Source of the DNA: Phenylobacterium sp.
Lineage (GTDB): Bacteria > Pseudomonadota > Alphaproteobacteria > Caulobacterales > Caulobacteraceae
Reading direction: 5' to 3'
DNA: 39,085 nt
Assembly (NCBI RefSeq): GCF_030645195.1
Contig: NZ_JAUSLW010000092.1
Coordinates: forward strand, 1-39,085
Part shown: positions 35,399-39,085 of the stretch, one piece after another
Numbering within the stretch: the stretch's first letter is position 1
How the letters are laid out: each line of letters starts with the position of its first letter
Notes under the pieces: model-generated
Databases searched by the model: none
What the model was told of the DNA's origin: nothing
What the model saw: only the letters and a program-made list of their open reading frames with translations
Position numbers and translations under genes: made by a program

Positions 35399-36669
35399 TT
35401 CCGCGTGGGGATTCGCACCGGCAGGGTCTCGTAGCCCTTCACGAACACCGAATGGGTCCGCTGCGGCTCGGCCATCACCTCGACGGTGGGGAAGCGGGCC
35501 AGAATCTCCTCCCAGATGATCTGCAGCTGCAGCTCGGCCAGGCGGTTGCCGACACAGCGATGGACGCCGAAGCCGAAGGACAGGTGCTGGCGGGGCCGCT
35601 CGCGGTCGATGATGTAGCTGTCGGGATTGGCGATGACCTCGTCGTCGCGGTTGCCCGAGACGTACCACATGGCCACCCGGTCGCCCTTCCTGATGGTCTT
35701 GCCGCCGATCTCGTGATCCTCGGTGGCGGTCCGGGCCATGTGGGCCAGCGGAGTCTGCCAACGGATGGTCTCCGAGACCATGGACGGGATCAGGGACGGG
35801 TCGGCCCTCAGCTTGGCGTACTGGCCGGGGTTCTGGTTCAGGGCGTAGATCGAGCCGGAGATGGTGTTCCGCGTCGTGTCGTTGCCGCCGATGATCAGCA
35901 GGGTGACGTTGCCGTGGTATTCATGCTCGTCCATGTCCCGCGTGGCCGGATTGTGGGCCAGCATGGAGATCAGGTCGAACTTCGGCTCGGTCGCCTTGAT
36001 CCGGTCGGCCCAAAGGCCGTCGAAGGCGTCGAAGCACTTGGTGAGCTCGCTGCGCTTCTGCTCCCAGCTCTCGCAGACCCCGTGGCCCGGCGGATTGGTC
36101 ATCATGTCGGACCAGTAGGTCAGGGACCGCCGCTGCTCGAAGGGGAAGTCGAAGAGGGTGGCGAGCGTCATCGCCGTCAGTTCCTTCGACACCAGGTCCA
36201 CCCAGTCGAAGGTCTCGCCGATCGGCAGGCCGTCCAGGATCGCGCCGGCCCGCTCGCGGATCACCGGGGCCATCAGGTGCAGGTTGTGGGGCGCCACGGC
36301 CGGGCTGACGGCCTTGCGTTGCACGTCGTGCTTGGGCGGATCCATGGAGATGAAGCTGGGGCGGGTCGGGCGGCCGGCCGATTCGGCCTTGGACTCCAGG
36401 CTCGCCAGGACAATGCCGTCGGCCGAGGAGAACACCTGGTGATTGGTGTCGACGGCCATGATGTCGTTGTACTTGGTGATCGACCAGTAGGGGCCGTAGT
36501 CGCTTTCAGCGGTGTAGTGGACCGGGCTTTCCCGGCGCAGGCGCTCGAACTGGGCCCACATGGCGTCCTGGCTGAACAGCTCTGCCTGGGCGGGATTGAG
36601 CTGGTCCAGAGGCAGGGCCGCGGCCTGCTCGCGGGCCTCATGGCGGATGTCGACGGACCCGTCGCTCAT
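35395..36669 (-). CDS. Cytochrome P450, CYP153-like
   Basis: A soluble bacterial P450 of 424 aa. The I-helix oxygen-activation motif is GGNDTTRN, the K-helix ExxR is ETIRW, and the heme-binding loop is FGFGVHRCVGNRLAE with Cys372. The sequence WQTPLAHMARTATEDHEIGGKTIRKGD and the C-terminal FVKGYETLPVRIP resemble CYP153 terminal alkane/fatty-acid hydroxylases. Such enzymes need a ferredoxin and ferredoxin reductase, none of which is encoded next to it. ATG 36669 is chosen because GGGAG lies 7 bases upstream; upstream in-frame starts have no such site. The gene ends in a CTAG shared with the convergent GNAT gene. Confidence 0.93.
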   Translation of the reverse strand: MSDGSVDIRHEAREQAAALPLDQLNPAQAELFSQDAMWAQFERLRRESPVHYTAESDYGPYWSITKYNDIMAVDTNHQVFSSADGIVLASLESKAESAGRPTRPSFISMDPPKHDVQRKAVSPAVAPHNLHLMAPVIRERAGAILDGLPIGETFDWVDLVSKELTAMTLATLFDFPFEQRRSLTYWSDMMTNPPGHGVCESWEQKRSELTKCFDAFDGLWADRIKATEPKFDLISMLAHNPATRDMDEHEYHGNVTLLIIGGNDTTRNTISGSIYALNQNPGQYAKLRADPSLIPSMVSETIRWQTPLAHMARTATEDHEIGGKTIRKGDRVAMWYVSGNRDDEVIANPDSYIIDRERPRQHLSFGFGVHRCVGNRLAELQLQIIWEEILARFPTVEVMAEPQRTHSVFVKGYETLPVRIPTRN

Positions 36670-36783
36670 GGTCGTTCTCCCTGACTGGCGAGGCCTCATG
36701 GGCGCACGCTCTCTTGTCGTTGGGTCAATCACGACGAACCGAACACTGTATTGCAAGGACCATCTGGCGCGGCCCTGCCCGGC

Positions 36784-37881
36784 TCACCGCACCGGCGGCG
36801 GGTAATGCAGGCCCGGCTGTGGGGCGTTCCAGAGGGCGTTGAGACCGCGCTCCAACTTCAGGGCCGAGCCCTGGCCCAGGTTGCGGCGGAAGACCTCGTC
36901 GTAGGCTCCCACCTGATGGAGGGCCTGGAAGGCCCAGTCGGGTTTCAGCCCCAGCCGCGGGCCGAGATCGCTCTCCACCCCCAGCAGGCGGCGAACGCGC
37001 GGATCGGGCGAGGTGTCACGGGCCTTGGCCACATTGGCGGCGTTGAGTTTCAATTCCTCGCCCAGCATCAGGCCGTAGACGCTCCAGCGGACGATGTCGG
37101 TCCAGGCCGGGTCGTCCTGGCGCACCACGGGGCCGAGGGGCTCCTTGGAGATCACCGTGGGCAGGATCACGTGAGCGTTGGGGCTGTTCATCAGGGAGCG
37201 GGCCGAGGCCAGGGCCGAGATGTCGGCGGTGAAGGCGTCGCAGCCCTCGGCCTGGTAGGTGTCGCGGGCCTCGACTTCGGTGGCCACCACCACGGGCCGG
37301 TAGGACAGGCCGCGCAGCTTGAAGTAGTCGGCCAGGTTGTCCTGGCTGGCGGTCCCGGCCTGGACGCAGATCCGCGCGCCGTTCAGCTCGTCGGCGCTGG
37401 CCAGGGCCAGGGCCCTGGGCGCCAGGAAGCCCTGGCCGTCGAAATAGGTCACCACGGGGAAGTCCAGGCCCCCGGCGTCGCGGGCCAGGGTCCAGGAGGT
37501 GTTGCGCGACAGGAGGTCTATCTTGCCGCCGTTGAGGGCGGCGAAGCGGTCCTGGGCCGGGATGGCGGTGAACCGCACCGCCTTGGCGTCCCCCAGCACC
37601 GCGGCGGCCACCGCGCGGCAGACATCGACGTCGAAGCCGCGCCAAGCCCCCTTCTCGTCGGCGAAGGCGAAGCCCGCCAGACCCGGATGGACGCCGCAGG
37701 CGAGCCAGCCGCGGGCCTTCACGGCGGCCAGAGTCGGGCTGGCCTTGGCGCGCAGCACCTGGGTGGCAGGATCGGTGGCGGTCACGGCGGTGGCGGTCGG
37801 GGCCGCGGTGGGCGTCGACGCATCCCCGCAGGCGGCCAGCCAGAGGCAGAGGCCCAGCGCCAGGGTTAGGCGTTTCCACAT
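36784..37881 (-). CDS. Orphan family-3 amino acid-binding lipoprotein (AapJ-like)
   Basis: The 365-aa protein has the general amino acid ABC transporter binding-protein fold of the AapJ/BztA type: LACGVHPGLAGFAFADEKGAWRGFDVDVCRAVA, then DLLSRNTSWTLARDAG, then ARICVQAGTASQDNLADYF. The N-terminus MWKRLTLALGLCLWLAACGD is a lipoprotein signal with lipidated Cys18. ATG 37881 has AAGGAG 6 bases upstream, which decides it over an upstream in-frame codon. No permease or ATPase genes are adjacent, so it either serves a transporter encoded elsewhere or senses amino acids. It is divergent from metC (87 bases), so it could relate to sulfur amino acids, but substrate cannot be read. Confidence 0.88.
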   Translation of the reverse strand: MWKRLTLALGLCLWLAACGDASTPTAAPTATAVTATDPATQVLRAKASPTLAAVKARGWLACGVHPGLAGFAFADEKGAWRGFDVDVCRAVAAAVLGDAKAVRFTAIPAQDRFAALNGGKIDLLSRNTSWTLARDAGGLDFPVVTYFDGQGFLAPRALALASADELNGARICVQAGTASQDNLADYFKLRGLSYRPVVVATEVEARDTYQAEGCDAFTADISALASARSLMNSPNAHVILPTVISKEPLGPVVRQDDPAWTDIVRWSVYGLMLGEELKLNAANVAKARDTSPDPRVRRLLGVESDLGPRLGLKPDWAFQALHQVGAYDEVFRRNLGQGSALKLERGLNALWNAPQPGLHYPPPVR

Positions 37882-37968
37882 GCGGCGCTCCTTGATCACG
37901 GGCCTCCCGAAGGCTCTAAGGGGTTCGAGGCATTGTCGCCCCTGTTCGTTCCGAGCCGTCAACCCGCA

Positions 37969-39085
37969 TGGCCGAAGAAACCCGTCTGATTCGCGCCGGC
38001 GCCGCCCCCAAGTCGCTGGCCAAGACCGTGGGCCCGCCGATCCAGAAGGGCTCCACCGTCCTGCTGCCCAACGCCGAGGCCCTCTATGACGACGAGGGCT
38101 TCATCACCTATGGCCGCCAGGGCCTGGCGGCCCACGACGCCCTGCGCGACGCGCTTTGCGAGATGGAGGGCGGCAAGGGCGTCTGCCTCTACCCCTCGGG
38201 ACTCGCGGCCCTGACCGGCGCCATGCTGGCGGTGCTGAGGGCCGGCGACGAGGTGCTGGTCACCGACAATATCTACAAGCCCACCCGCCGGTTCTGCGAC
38301 CATGTGCTTAAGCGCTTCGGGGTCGGCGTGCGCTATTTCGATCCCCGGGAAAGCCCCGAGGACCTGGTGGGCGGCGCGAGCGCGGCCACGCGGCTGATCG
38401 TGATGGAGAGCCCCGGCTCGCTCTCCTTCGAGATGCAGGACCTGGCCGCCGTGGCGCGGCTGGCCAGGGCGCGGGGCATCCTGACGCTCGCCGACAACAC
38501 CTGGGGCGCGGGCTACCTGATCAAGCCCCTGGCCCAGGGCGTGGACATCAGCGTCCAGGCGCTCACCAAGTATGTGGGCGGCCATTCCGACGTCTTCATG
38601 GGCTCGGCGGCGGCGTCCGATCCGACCCTGGTGGGCCAGCTGGAGAACGGGATCACCCACCTGGGCTGGGCCGTGGCGCCCGAGGACGCCTACCAGATGC
38701 TGCGTGGCCTGCGCACCCTGCCCGTCCGCCTGGCGCGGCAGGGCAAGAGCGGCCTGGCCATCGCCGCCTGGCTGCGGGAGCAGCCAGAGGTGGGGCAGAT
38801 CCTCCACCCCGCCCTGCCCGGTTGTCCCGACCATGATCTCTGGGCGCGGGACTATGTCGGCGCATGCGGCCTGTTCGGGTTCGTGTTCAAACCCGCGCCG
38901 GAAGAGGCGGTCAACGCTTTCCTCGACGCGCTCGACCTGTTCGGCCTGGGTTTTTCCTGGGGCGGGTTCGAGAGCCTGGCCATCTCGTGTGATCCCCAGC
39001 TCCACACCCGCAAGCACCGCCGCGACTATGGCGGCCCGCTGATGCGGCTGCACATCGGCCTGGAGAACGCCGAGGACCTGATGGC
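37969..39085 (+). CDS. metC: Cystathionine beta-lyase (MetC), truncated by the right edge
   Basis: The visible 372 codons give a fold-type-I PLP enzyme of the Cys/Met metabolism family. It has TYGRQGLAAHDALRDALCEMEGG near the N-terminus, LYPSGLAALTGAML, the Asp in LTLADNTWGAGYL, and PLP-binding Lys201 in VQALTKYVGGHSDVFMGS. The WGGFESLAI and MRLHIGLEN motifs fit cystathionine beta-lyase, which converts cystathionine to homocysteine. The last residues and stop are beyond position 39085. ATG 37969 gives the usual start (AEETRLIRAG). It is divergent from the amino-acid-binding lipoprotein gene. No SAM riboswitch-like structure is seen upstream. Confidence 0.92.

Noticed and set aside
36670..36783. 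Imperfect AACACTGTATT dyad upstream of the P450 as a TetR operator
   Set aside because: The dyad is short with a mismatch and no regulator gene is adjacent.
37882..37968. SAM-type riboswitch upstream of metC
   Set aside because: The 87-base gap shows no pseudoknot-like or conserved SAM-II arrangement.

Overview
The window is about 39 kb of compact, very GC-rich alphaproteobacterial chromosome. It most resembles Caulobacteraceae (Caulobacter or Phenylobacterium type). The strongest marker is a clear PopA orthologue at 18658-19986, the c-di-GMP-binding polar adaptor of the Caulobacter cell cycle. A recG / sdhE-mfd neighbourhood, an orphan pstS, palindromic intergenic repeats of kinds I recall from this order, and lipid-modifying enzymes (racemase, SDRs, P450) fit the same assignment. 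There is no rRNA, tRNA or CRISPR array.

Layout. 1-275: the first 12 codons of an IS4-type (DUF4372) transposase leave the window on the left, followed by half of a palindromic repeat. 276-6122: an SDR oxidoreductase, an unrecognised 130-aa protein, a secreted M61 aminopeptidase, a GNAT acetyltransferase and a Tat-type metallophosphatase. 6306-10502: an N-terminally reduced KdpD-like kinase and a KdpE regulator, convergent with the K+ transporter gene kup. Two related palindromic elements flank kup. 10742-15000: a hybrid sensor kinase, a cupin, TusA and a YihY/BrkB membrane protein. 15000-18530: a 335-base non-coding stretch, the phosphate-binding lipoprotein PstS, an alpha-methylacyl-CoA racemase and an SDR. 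18658-26993: popA, a small secreted protein, mfd, sdhE, a lipoprotein and recG. 27018-31581: a leftward operon kdsA-hldE-hldD-DUF3089 for the Kdo/heptose inner core of LPS. 31773-39085: a CFA-synthase-family methyltransferase, a translationally coupled cysK-sseA-GNAT operon, a CYP153-like P450, an orphan amino-acid-binding lipoprotein, and a metC-type lyase cut by the right edge.

How the genes relate. Three functional groups stand out. The first is LPS core precursor synthesis (kdsA, hldE, hldD). The second is sulfur amino-acid metabolism (cysK, sseA and metC, with tusA further left). The third is potassium: a KdpDE-like system faces kup, and no kdpFABC is present in the window.

Main points for a second look: (1) the reduced KdpDE pair facing kup; (2) repeat elements whose ends supply TAG stop codons to kdpE, kup and the hybrid kinase; (3) PopA with an intact RxxD I-site and a destroyed GGDEF motif; (4) a CFA-family enzyme lacking the usual bicarbonate-site Cys and His; (5) a DUF3089 protein with Glu in place of the expected nucleophile Ser; (6) a strong CCTCCC-loop hairpin in the otherwise empty region upstream of yihY; (7) an IS start beside a half-palindrome. 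No wholly new multi-gene system such as a defence island was recognised. All assignments come from reading motifs, without database searches.
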